Shown: positions 9,001-15,715, counted from the stretch's first letter. The stretch is DNA of 43,345 nt from an uncultured Prevotellaceae bacterium (GCA_946407895.1 CAMJQA010000024.1:1-43345), one strand, 5' to 3'. Numbers and translations: made by a program. Notes: generated by a model from the letters alone, not told the origin.

Positions 9001-9243
9001 ACATTGTTAATTTGGATTATATGGTATTGTTCGTTTATGATATACGGTCAAATTTTTGATAAACCTTATGAAATAAGACTTAAGTATTTCAAGACTGAAA
9101 GAGAAGAAATCATAGAACAGGAAGAAAGAGAAAAAGAAAATGTTCGAAGGGAAATAAGAAAAGAAGATGAACGACGAGAAAAAGAATCGAAAGAAATGAA
9201 AGAAAAACAAAAGAGGTATGGTTATTATGGTTCGCTTTTCTAA
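6076..9243 (+). CDS. WG-repeat, membrane-spanning protein kinase-like protein
   Basis: A 1055-aa multidomain protein. The N-terminus has a lipoprotein-like signal (FFIECAILMMASC). Residues about 30-460 hold WG-type repeats (NGVYGYIDSVGNRIIEPEF, YGYINKSGKFAIEPKF, NGKWGFINRK), expected in the periplasm. One membrane segment lies at 488-509. A protein kinase domain follows: glycine loop SGNFAVVFK near 596, AVRCF with Arg615 at the usual Lys position, HGDLKPDN with Asp710 and Asn715, and metal-binding DYDG with Asp728. Four more membrane segments lie at about 868-995, then a charged coiled coil. The catalytic residues are otherwise intact. Start may be GTG 6073, ATG 6076 or ATG 6082. The kinase should face the cytoplasm. 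With the PP2C and vWA genes downstream it forms a TerY-P-like triad. Confidence 0.8.
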   Translation: MFMKKLWLYTFRLFFIECAILMMASCNEKKQFDGYLYPIRENGVYGYIDSVGNRIIEPEFLWVSTFHNGLAIAVVDTIYREVPDSMAYEVGEKDTIINVHRMYAKYGYINKSGKFAIEPKFTTYVNMPENGYIIKDMDICSNALYKHRFEDKRAMFYDSTTWKNGYIDKKGDIVIETKFYCATPFSEGRAVVGDNVAEPVYLKGICHFPSGLRSAYIDTLGNDVTPYIYWTLSRFVGRCGIGYYETISDSSWYVMNNQIIDESGTVIGTLSMGNRYAGFSEDGISIAKRVLFNPSELHDGMEDSYSFVDNKGDYLEPLKGLTNYQLDSLSKCDDIIQILPEDAPIVDATRFSEGFAGITPDHKRWFVIDKYLIIHGYGKESFFEDFYPFNNGLAAVKRNGKWGFINRKIKEQIPCKYDSCGIVYPYLEEIFEYDIQGKVNKRAYINRKDSLVWESPLYNSEKIVNRYSIKDCKEWGKWTYEYNPIKKYLIYLITGAVVALILIIGVIWSSVSYKSSKGVNLEGVTLQNEPVNDVAADIVLSNVNENDSEEILSYPTVGQYTEVIKDSAKSPDEYFDKLKHLRPVLDNNGEPIMTSGNFAVVFKMKDEYGKQYAVRCFHRAQQGRERNYKLICEELAKVSSPYLSPIRFYDKELFVESSEYPVLLMDWVEGITLDKYIRKVIDDKKALSQLATNFKDLAIWLLNQPFAHGDLKPDNILVKNDGSLVLVDYDGMFVPAMQGQKAREIGSPDFRNPSRTEDDFNNDIDKFPIISILLSLELLVENKDYLSQYGAEDRLLFSEEDYRNIDESMLYKRAYSSYNDDLSNLAKYLKKLIKGVETENNSLYSAINGGSWSKELQANDKVERTSRIFLIIYTMALFAFPFVMRSFEWGLLEISIVMLLANIVFLIVLNIIDLCRPSKKYHIHPEGDGEFGCLGMIAVFIPVLLMTDVVSEWMINRSKYLSFLDLPSYNEDWYITLLIWIIWYCSFMIYGQIFDKPYEIRLKYFKTEREEIIEQEEREKENVRREIRKEDERREKESKEMKEKQKRYGYYGSLF

Positions 9244-9279
9244 TGTATAAAACACTTAATTATTTGAAAAAAGAGAAGA

Positions 9280-9933
9280 ATGATGATTGTCATAGAATCC
9301 AAGCGAAAGAAGCCAGGAACGATATTGAAACAATATCCTGATGCTATATTGGCGGATGTAACAAGTGGTGCTAAAGATGGGCTTGTTAGGTTGAGTCCCT
9401 TCTATCCTCACTATGGTATACCAGTTCCATTCAGCGAAGGATATACAGCTACTTGTGTAGAAGCAATATGGCAAGGACTGAAAGTCTTTGAGGGTTGTGA
9501 TGTAGATGTTGAGATGTTCAAGAATGATACAATGAAAAATATCAAACGAACAGTCAGACGGTTTGGTCGGCCTTTGGGACATCGAAAAGGTGTAAATGGC
9601 ACAGAGTTGTTGGGATATATTGAGGCAAGGAAACAGATATACATTCCAACTTATAAATGGGTGTTGGAGAATAAAGTGGCTCACATCATTGAGCGGCTGA
9701 GAGAGGCGAACAGGACCAAAACTATTGTGTTGCTTGATTATGACACAAATACTGAAGTAGAGAATGTAAAGAAACCTTTGTCGCATGCATCATTAATTAA
9801 AGCATATGTAGAAGGGATATATCCATACGGGAAGATAGAAAAACCAGTGGTGAAGAAGCCTTCAAGGACAAGAAAGAAGAAAGAAACAAAGAAAGATGAT
9901 CATAATTTGCAGTTGGAGTTGTTTAATGAATAA
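9280..9933 (+). CDS. DUF6939-like protein of unknown function
   Basis: The 217-aa product has a compact conserved core: YPDAILADVTSGA, LSPFYPHYGIPVPFSEG, VEAIWQGLKVFEGCDVD, RFGRPLGHRKGV and LLGYIEARKQIYIPTYKWVL. I recall this pattern as NCBI family DUF6939, whose biochemical function I do not know. The C-terminus (about 185-205) is a run of Lys and Arg, then an acidic LQLELFNE tail. It lies 36 nt after the kinase gene and 12 nt before the ADP-ribosyltransferase-vWA gene, in the same operon. The invariant-looking His, Asp, Arg and Glu residues would suit an enzyme acting on a nucleotide or ADP-ribose substrate, but that is speculation. Confidence 0.65.
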   Translation: MMIVIESKRKKPGTILKQYPDAILADVTSGAKDGLVRLSPFYPHYGIPVPFSEGYTATCVEAIWQGLKVFEGCDVDVEMFKNDTMKNIKRTVRRFGRPLGHRKGVNGTELLGYIEARKQIYIPTYKWVLENKVAHIIERLREANRTKTIVLLDYDTNTEVENVKKPLSHASLIKAYVEGIYPYGKIEKPVVKKPSRTRKKKETKKDDHNLQLELFNE

Positions 9934-9945
9934 ATAGGCTATTAT

Positions 9946-11403
9946 ATGGAGAAGAAAAGTAATTGGCAGGAATTCAAGGAAATACTTAACCAGCATAAGA
10001 TAACGAAGTTGTATCATTTTACCGATAGAGACAATCTGGAGTCAATAATCAAGAATGGTGGATTGTATTCGTGGATGGATTGCGAACGCAAGGGAATTAA
10101 AATAGCCAAACCGGGGGGAGGTAGTACGTCTCGCCAATTGGATAGCGGACGAAATCTTGAGGACTATGTAAGGGTTAGCTTTACGACTCAGCATCCAATG
10201 ATGTTCGTAGCCATGAAAGATGGAAGAATCTCTAATCCTGTGATTTTAGAGATTGACCCAGAAGTGATCTTTTGGACAGGCACATTATATTCTAATATGA
10301 ATGCCACCATTCATAGAATAAGGCCAAATATAGGAGAGTCTCTGTCTGATTTTAATCAAATACACTTCCAGTCTATTAAAGTACGTAAACATTTTGATCT
10401 TCCAGAAGAAGAACAACCTTATTTCCAAGCGGAGATTTTAGTGAAGAACTTCATCCCATTGGAGTATATCAAGAACATTGGCAACTTTGGCATACCTATT
10501 CCATCAAAGCCAAAAGAACTGCAAATCAAAAACCCATATACAGCGCAGATTACGAGAAATACACCAACTGCATTTATTTTTATGATAGACCAGTCTATCT
10601 CAATGAGCCGTAAGTTGAATTACCGTGGTGAGTTTATCACTCTTGCTGATGCGGTGGCAAGGATAGTCAATAACCAGATTAACGAACTTGTACTTAGATG
10701 CATAAAGACAAGTGAAGTAAGGCATTATTATGACATCGCTGTGGTTTGTTATGGTGATGATGCCAGTTTTGGTTGGAAAGGGACATTGGCAGGACGTGAT
10801 TTCGTGTCACCAGAAGAATTGAAGAATAATCCTTTTAAGAAGATTACGATCAAAGAAGAAAAGCGGACACGAAAAGGAGTTGAACTTAAAGAGGTTGAGA
10901 AAGTGCAATGGGTAGAACCTGTTGCTGCCGGCAAATACACGAGAGCACATAAGGCATTTGCTATGGCAAAAGAACTACTTGACAAATGGATGAAGGAACA
11001 CCATGAGAAAGACTGTTATCCCCCAACCATTATAAACATTACTGATGGTGCTTTCAACGGCATAGCTAATCCACGAGAGGTGAACACACAATTGGCAAAT
11101 GAACTAAAAGCTTTGTTTACCAATGACGGTAATGTGCTTATATGGAATATTCATGTTACGCCTGACAACCAAGAGCAGATATTATTACCCATAAGCAAGA
11201 CAGAACTTAAAGGTGACATAGACTCTGAAGTGCTATATGATATGTCGAGCCTTTTGCCATCACGATATAATGTACCAATTGGTGATTTACGTGGTGATGC
11301 AGAAAACACGAGGCATGTTGCTATGGCAACGAATACGGATCTTTCTACGCTGATTCAGTTGATGGACATTGGTACACCTACAAATATCAGTCAAAATCAA
11401 TGA
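9946..11403 (+). CDS. DarT-like ADP-ribosyltransferase fused to a vWA domain
   Basis: Residues 1-180 resemble DarT (DUF4433): KLYHFTDRDNLESIIKNGGL with His24, then DYVRVSFTTQHPMMFVA near 73-89, and FQAEILV with Glu163 at the DarT catalytic-Glu position. The Arg that DarT carries before SPM is absent (TQHPM), so target or activity may differ. Residues 205-440 are a vWA domain with MIDAS motif D215-Q-S-I-S and TDGAFNG (Asp367). DarT enzymes ADP-ribosylate thymidine in single-stranded DNA; vWA domains bind metal and partners, and vWA proteins are the core of TerY-P systems. The stop overlaps the PP2C start (ATGA), so the two are translationally coupled. The fusion links ADP-ribosylation to the kinase/phosphatase pair. 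Confidence 0.75.
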   Translation: MEKKSNWQEFKEILNQHKITKLYHFTDRDNLESIIKNGGLYSWMDCERKGIKIAKPGGGSTSRQLDSGRNLEDYVRVSFTTQHPMMFVAMKDGRISNPVILEIDPEVIFWTGTLYSNMNATIHRIRPNIGESLSDFNQIHFQSIKVRKHFDLPEEEQPYFQAEILVKNFIPLEYIKNIGNFGIPIPSKPKELQIKNPYTAQITRNTPTAFIFMIDQSISMSRKLNYRGEFITLADAVARIVNNQINELVLRCIKTSEVRHYYDIAVVCYGDDASFGWKGTLAGRDFVSPEELKNNPFKKITIKEEKRTRKGVELKEVEKVQWVEPVAAGKYTRAHKAFAMAKELLDKWMKEHHEKDCYPPTIINITDGAFNGIANPREVNTQLANELKALFTNDGNVLIWNIHVTPDNQEQILLPISKTELKGDIDSEVLYDMSSLLPSRYNVPIGDLRGDAENTRHVAMATNTDLSTLIQLMDIGTPTNISQNQ

Positions 11404-12182
11404 TTGCATTATCTGTACCTAAATTAGAAGATGGCATTGTGAATGAAGATGCCGTAAGGGCCACTCAGAAATGGATATCCGTTTCGGATGGAGCCGGTGG
11501 TGGAGGCGTGTTTGCTGACCAATGGTCGAAATATTTGGTGGAGCATCTGCCTGATGAGCCTATTACTGACTATCTGACTTTTGATAAATGGATAGATGGC
11601 ATTTGGGAGCCGTTCTATAATGAATGTGAAGAAGTGGCGAAAGCAGAAGGTGGAATGCTCTTGAATAAGTTTTATGATGAAGGCTCGTTTGCCACAATTG
11701 TGGCAGTATGGGAGGACGGGCATTGGATGAGTTATGGCGACAGTGTAGCCTTCTGCTATGATAGGACATCAGGGAAGTTGCAACACAGTTTTGGACGAAT
11801 CGTGGAATTCAACAACCCTCCTTATTTGGTGAATTGCAAGGACTCTACAAATGAAAAAGGATTCAAGTGTGGTAAATTTGATTTTCACAAAAACAGCGTA
11901 GTGTTTGTAGCCAGTGATGCTCTTGCACACTATATATTGATGATGTATGAAGTGACTTATAAAGAGCAATATAAGGATGAACTGCAAGAGGCTATTGACG
12001 CTCAGACAAAAGATAGCAATTTCATACGGACTGCTTTAGAAATAAAGAAAGTGGACTTTGAGAAAGATGTTATAGATAAACTGATGAATTGCAGGAATGT
12101 GGGAAATTTCAAAAAGCATCTGCAAAGGCTTAGGAAGAATGGACTGATAGGACACGATGATTATTCAATAGCAATACTATAA
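11400..12182 (+). CDS. PP2C-family serine/threonine phosphatase
   Basis: The 260-aa product shows the PP2C metal-binding motifs in order: VNEDA (Asp17), SVSDGAGGGG (Asp30), GSFATIV, SYGDSVAF (Asp114), VASDALAHYIL (Asp173) and the C-terminal DDYSIAIL (Asp253/254). It lacks a signal peptide or membrane segment and should be cytosolic. Length is that of a minimal PP2C with a helical insert at 190-235. The start ATG overlaps the stop of the ART-vWA gene by four bases. With the membrane kinase and vWA protein it completes a phosphorylation triad; it probably reverses phosphorylation by the kinase on vWA-bound or ART targets (inference). Confidence 0.85.
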   Translation: MIALSVPKLEDGIVNEDAVRATQKWISVSDGAGGGGVFADQWSKYLVEHLPDEPITDYLTFDKWIDGIWEPFYNECEEVAKAEGGMLLNKFYDEGSFATIVAVWEDGHWMSYGDSVAFCYDRTSGKLQHSFGRIVEFNNPPYLVNCKDSTNEKGFKCGKFDFHKNSVVFVASDALAHYILMMYEVTYKEQYKDELQEAIDAQTKDSNFIRTALEIKKVDFEKDVIDKLMNCRNVGNFKKHLQRLRKNGLIGHDDYSIAIL

Positions 12183-12186
12183 ACCT

Positions 12187-13434
12187 ATGGAAGAGAAACT
12201 TGAAGGTTATACCCCCGACTATATAGACACGTTGTTGCCCAAGCAGATCTTTGTGTTTGGAAGCAATGTGCTAGGATATCATACTGGCGGTGCTTCTGGT
12301 ACTGCTCGCAAGAAGTTTGGTGCAGTATGGGGACAGGCAGAAGGATTACAAGGCCAGTGCTATGCTATCCCTGTAGATTATGGCAAAAATATTCGCAAGG
12401 ACAAGGAGGTGAAAGAGGCTGTTGACAGGTTTATCGCTTTTGCCAAAGCGAATCCGGATTTGTTCTTCTTGGTGACTCGTGTGGGTTGTGGTATTGCAGG
12501 CTACCATGATGAAGATATGGCTCAGTTTTTTGTTGGTGCGCTGGATCTAAAGAATGTCAGCCTGCCTAAGAGTTTTGTGGATGCATTGGGAGGAAGTGAA
12601 GTCCATTACGACTTGGATCGATTCTTAGAGGCTCAGAAATTGGATTATATGAGTGCTCTCAATGAAATCAAAGATGGCGAAAAACGTAGTCATTGGATAT
12701 GGTATATCTTCCCACAGATCAAAGGTCTGGGACATAGCTATAACTCAGAGTTCTATGGTATCAGCAGTAAGGAGGAAGCCAAGGCTTATTTGGAGCACCC
12801 AGTGCTTGGTGTGCGCCTTCGTGAGATTACCCAGGTATTGCTTGATTGTGACAATCCCTCGGCTGATGATATCTTTGGATTCCCTGATGTACTGAAAGTC
12901 AGGTCGTGCATGACACTCTTTGACCTTGTTTCTCCAAATGACATTTTCAATGATGTACTTTACAAATACTATGAAGGACAACGATGCGATAAGACACTAT
13001 GGCGTTTGGGCTTTCACGATGACAAACTGAAAAATCAGGTCAGAATAAGTAAGCTGACTATAACTAATGATGGGGCTGTGATGCTCTCAGACTATGGCAA
13101 GGAGATTAAGATGGAGCCATTAGTAAAGGCCGTTTATCTACTATATCTTAGACATCCGGAAGGTATTGCATTTAAGAATTTGCCTGATTACAGGGAGGAA
13201 CTGAAAGAACTATACTGCAAGATTAAGCCTTTTGTCCTTAATGAAAGAGTTATCAAAAGTATTGAGGATGTGACCAATCCAACGCTTAACTCTATCAATG
13301 AAAAATGTTCTAGGATTAAGGCTACGTTCCAAGCAGAAGTCGATGCGTCGTTAGTAGAACATTATTATATTACAGGAAAGAGTGGAGAGGCCAAGAAGAT
13401 AACCCTGCCTCGCGACTTAGTTATTTGGGAATAA
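12187..13434 (+). CDS. Macro-like/A1S_2505-like domain fused to DUF1810 and a Bacteroidales C-terminal module
   Basis: The 415-aa protein has three parts. Residues 20-125 (QIFVFGSNVLGYHTGGASGT, then FGAVWGQAEGLQGQCYAIP and VTRVGCGIAGY) match my memory of the A1S_2505 phage non-structural family, with Gly-rich loops like those of ADP-ribose-binding macro domains. Residues 150-278 are DUF1810 (SHWIWYIFPQIKGLG, AYLEHPVLGVRL, IFGFPDVLKVRSCMTLF). Residues 285-415 form a module seen in other Bacteroidales proteins (LLYLRHPEGIAFKNL, ending LPRDLVIWE). It starts 4 nt after the PP2C stop. Next to a DarT-like enzyme, an ADP-ribose-binding or removing role analogous to DarG is an attractive inference, unproven. 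Confidence 0.65.
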   Translation: MEEKLEGYTPDYIDTLLPKQIFVFGSNVLGYHTGGASGTARKKFGAVWGQAEGLQGQCYAIPVDYGKNIRKDKEVKEAVDRFIAFAKANPDLFFLVTRVGCGIAGYHDEDMAQFFVGALDLKNVSLPKSFVDALGGSEVHYDLDRFLEAQKLDYMSALNEIKDGEKRSHWIWYIFPQIKGLGHSYNSEFYGISSKEEAKAYLEHPVLGVRLREITQVLLDCDNPSADDIFGFPDVLKVRSCMTLFDLVSPNDIFNDVLYKYYEGQRCDKTLWRLGFHDDKLKNQVRISKLTITNDGAVMLSDYGKEIKMEPLVKAVYLLYLRHPEGIAFKNLPDYREELKELYCKIKPFVLNERVIKSIEDVTNPTLNSINEKCSRIKATFQAEVDASLVEHYYITGKSGEAKKITLPRDLVIWE

Positions 13435-13445
13435 GATTTCAAATA

Positions 13446-13458
13446 CACAAGCCTTGTG
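13446..13458. promoter_or_regulatory. Palindromic operator copy 2: CACAAGCCTTGTG
   Basis: The same 13-bp palindrome as at 5725-5737 lies 12 nt upstream of the -33 box of the last island gene. Both copies are followed by AA. I found no other full copy by eye in the window. Confidence 0.6.
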
Positions 13459-13469
13459 AATGAAAATTG

Positions 13470-13501
13470 TTTGTGGGTCTCGCAAAGAATATCTACCTTT
13501 G
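13470..13501 (+). promoter_or_regulatory. Complete Bacteroidota promoter for the last island gene
   Basis: TTTG (13470-13473) and TACCTTTG (13494-13501) are separated by 20 nt, an ideal -33/-7 pair. The start codon lies 43 nt downstream. The gene is therefore its own transcription unit. Confidence 0.8.
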
Positions 13502-13544
13502 TCATCGTAACAGAAAACTATGTATCTTAAAAAGGTATTAATAT

Positions 13545-14168
13545 ATGTCCATAGGAGCTAAAGATTATGGGTTAATTGGCTACAATGTCATTTCAGATTT
13601 AGTCGATATGACTGATTTGGACGGGAACATCAGGTTTGATGAGAACTATCTTCCTGATATGAAGTATTATCAAGATAAAGAATGTGTGTCTTCAGCTAAA
13701 AGGATAAAAGCACTTATACTTGCTTGCCATCTTGAGCACCACGAGGGTGAGGATTGTCTTATGCAGTTCATTGATGAAAAGATTTCACAGAAAAATGAGA
13801 TGAAACTGTTGAATAAGATAAACAAGAAATTTAAGAACGATGAAGACCAAGAACATGCGAGGAAAAGTATTTCAACTCGAGAAGGTCGTTTCTGGTGGTT
13901 TAAATCCCTATTGCGTTTTAGAAAAAGATATGAGGATTTGTTTGACTTTGCAGCATTCAACGGGAAAGAGACAATAACAGAATTAATGCCCAAAGCATAT
14001 AGCGCCATTACTTTATCTAATAAAATATCAGGAATCTGTCGAGAATACGATGAAATTCTGTTTCTTTTGCTGGGGGATTATGCTCAACAACCTATTAGCT
14101 TAGCTGATGAAATTGTTGATGATGTAGAAAATCCTACAAAACCAACATCAGATATTATTCCATTTTAA
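13545..14168 (+). CDS. Hypothetical protein under the shared island operator
   Basis: I do not recognise this 207-aa protein. It is soluble, without a signal peptide or membrane segment. The middle (about 55-130) is helical and highly charged (FIDEKISQKNEMKLLNKINK), followed by TREGRFWWFKSLLRFRKRYED. Late segments PKAYSAITLSNKISGICREYDEILFLLLGDYAQQ look like a folded helical domain, and the tail is acidic and proline-rich. It has its own promoter and the CACAAGSCTTGTG palindrome found before the island operon, so it is probably coregulated with it. It could be the system's regulator, an accessory factor or an unrelated passenger. Confidence 0.6.
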   Translation: MSIGAKDYGLIGYNVISDLVDMTDLDGNIRFDENYLPDMKYYQDKECVSSAKRIKALILACHLEHHEGEDCLMQFIDEKISQKNEMKLLNKINKKFKNDEDQEHARKSISTREGRFWWFKSLLRFRKRYEDLFDFAAFNGKETITELMPKAYSAITLSNKISGICREYDEILFLLLGDYAQQPISLADEIVDDVENPTKPTSDIIPF

Positions 14169-14200
14169 GAAATTACTTTGCGATCATATTGAGAGATGAC

Positions 14201-14893
14201 ATGAGAACAAAACATCATCATAAGAAAACACATATGGCAAAAAGAATGTTTGCCTTTGCGCTTGTTTTGCTACTTCTATATGGCGGTTGGGCCGTCTGCT
14301 GGCCAAGGATTATGAGGTATGTGACGGCACATAAGGCCAGGAACATACCAACGAAGGTGTTTGATGGCAAGTTTGCCGACATGAATCCTGTGCAGCTGGA
14401 GGCGGCAAAGCGATATGGCATTACACCCATTGATGATAGGAACTTTGATTTCAACTGTTGTCCACAACTTACGGAACTCAAAAGCTGTGATGCATTCTGC
14501 TTAGACAATCTGACTCATTCTGTGCCATATCTTACACCCGCCGCTGCAGATCTGCTGAAGGAGATAGGAGCGGATTTCCAGGCTCGAATGGAAGAGGCTG
14601 GGGTAGCAAAGTGCAGGGTTGTCGTAACCTCTGTACTGAGGACAAAAGAGGATGTACGTCGTTTAGCTGCAGTGAATGGGAATGCCTCGAAAAACTCGGC
14701 TCATTGCTATGGTACGACGTTCGACATTTCTTATTACAGGTTCCAGACCTGTGGATGGGTATCGTGGAATGTGTATGATGACAGGTTTGTGGAAGTCCTG
14801 GCTGATGTGTTAACTGCGAAACGGAAGGAAGGACGGTGCTATGTCCGCTTTGAGAAGAAGCAACACTGCTTTCATATCACCAGCCGGAGATAA
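14201..14893 (+). CDS. DUF5715 family protein (peptidase M15-like fold), first of two paralogues
   Basis: The 230-aa product has a basic N-terminus and one membrane segment (about 13-33, MFAFALVLLLLYGGWAVCW), so it is an inner-membrane-anchored periplasmic protein. The conserved part contains VTSVLRTKEDVRRL, GNASKNSAHCYGTTFDISY (His168) and CYVRFEKKQHCFHIT (His225), the pattern of DUF5715, whose His/Asp layout recalls D-Ala-D-Ala carboxypeptidases of the M15/VanY group. ATG 14201, preceded by GAGAGA, is preferred over the in-frame TTG at 14189. A paralogue lies at 39692-40498. A cell-wall role is inferred from the fold. It follows the island by 32 nt and may be a housekeeping gene at its edge. 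Confidence 0.7.
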   Translation: MRTKHHHKKTHMAKRMFAFALVLLLLYGGWAVCWPRIMRYVTAHKARNIPTKVFDGKFADMNPVQLEAAKRYGITPIDDRNFDFNCCPQLTELKSCDAFCLDNLTHSVPYLTPAAADLLKEIGADFQARMEEAGVAKCRVVVTSVLRTKEDVRRLAAVNGNASKNSAHCYGTTFDISYYRFQTCGWVSWNVYDDRFVEVLADVLTAKRKEGRCYVRFEKKQHCFHITSRR

Positions 14894-14924
14894 TGAAAAA
14901 CTCCAATATAGCTAATCAATGTAA

Positions 14925-14990
14925 TGGCTCGAGCCAAAACGTGGATTGGCTCGAGCCATTTTGCGATTTGGCTCGAGCCAGGAAATCGGA
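14925..14990. repeat. Array B: three perfect 12-bp palindromes with 22-nt period
   Basis: TGGCTCGAGCCA occurs perfectly at 14925, 14947 and 14969. Each copy is followed by a different 10-nt segment. It lies between the DUF5715 stop and the 3' end of the Abi pseudogene. Confidence 0.9.
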
Positions 14991-15012
14991 GATGTGCAGA
15001 GGTCAAAGATAG

Positions 15013-15531
15013 CTATTGCCACAGAGGTTCTTCTTGACGAAGTGTAAGGACCTCAAGTGTCTTCCATGCAGGAGGGAACTCAGGAGTGTCGTATTTCGCG
15101 AAATGCTCAGTGATGAAATCTTCCTGCGAACGTTTTATCTCCCTATGGATATGGGCAATGTTGGATTGGAAACACTCGGCATCTTCGCTGAGAGCCTCAT
15201 CTGCAAACCAAAAAGGATTGTGGTTTTCAGAGAAATATCGAATCATCTTACTGCGTACGGTGATTTCTATTTGGAGAATGGCATTGAAGATGATTTGCTT
15301 CAACTGTGTGTCGAAGTGATAGACGGTTACGATATCGCTGAAATGGATGGCGGGTTTGAAGATATGACTCGTTTTGTCAAGCTCCATCGGCCGCCAGTAA
15401 TCGGCCAAACGGAAATAGCTTGTCCTGTCAAGGATGGCCAGTGCTTCTGCCTAGTCATCAATAACAAGCCCCCGTTGCTTCAGAGTCTCAATCTGCTGAA
15501 CGAGGGTCAGGGCTTGTTTGGTATATTCCAT
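15013..15531 (-). pseudogene. Abi-family (Abi_2-like) gene, inactivated
   Basis: Reading from ATG at 15531 gives an Abi_2-like N-terminus (MEYTKQALTLVQQIETLKQR, GLVIDD), then an in-frame TAG at codon 27 (15451-15453). The same frame continues with AEALAILDRTSYFRLADYWRP, FKPAIHFSDIVTVYHFDTQLK and EITVRSKMIRYFSENHNPFWF, all typical. After PAWKTLEVLTL the sequence leaves the family pattern and stops within 6 codons, about 100 residues short, so the 3' end is also lost or frameshifted. Abi proteins cause abortive infection or act as toxin-like RNases. Arrays B and C flank it on both sides. Confidence 0.75.
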
Positions 15532-15557
15532 ACTGAAAAAAAGAAGTCCCGGCAATA

Positions 15558-15623
15558 GGTTGAATTACCCAGGTCAAGCGGTTGAATGAATGAACTCATG
15601 CGGTTGAATGGGCCAACTCATTA
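15558..15623. repeat. Array C: three repeats with 22-nt period
   Basis: GGTTGAAT begins at 15558, 15580 and 15602, exactly 22 nt apart. Copies 2 and 3 also share AACTCAT in the second half of the unit. The array lies just upstream of the Abi pseudogene start; array B, with different sequence but the same period, lies at its other end. The rest of the gap to 15715 shows nothing else I can identify. Confidence 0.85.
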
Positions 15624-15715
15624 AGGGCGGCGTTGTGCGAGTTATATGTTAATCTCTTCGACGGAAAGTTCCGGGTTGGGTGTTAGTTTCTTTTTGGGGT
15701 TGAGAATCTATGTTC

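Noticed and set aside
14925..14990. Possible CRISPR array (12-nt repeats with 10-nt variable segments)
   Set aside because: Repeats and spacers are far too short, the repeat is a perfect palindrome, and there are no cas genes.
15016..15558. 180-aa plus-strand frame across the Abi region
   Set aside because: It is the antisense of the Abi pseudogene, whose minus-strand reading has recognisable family motifs.
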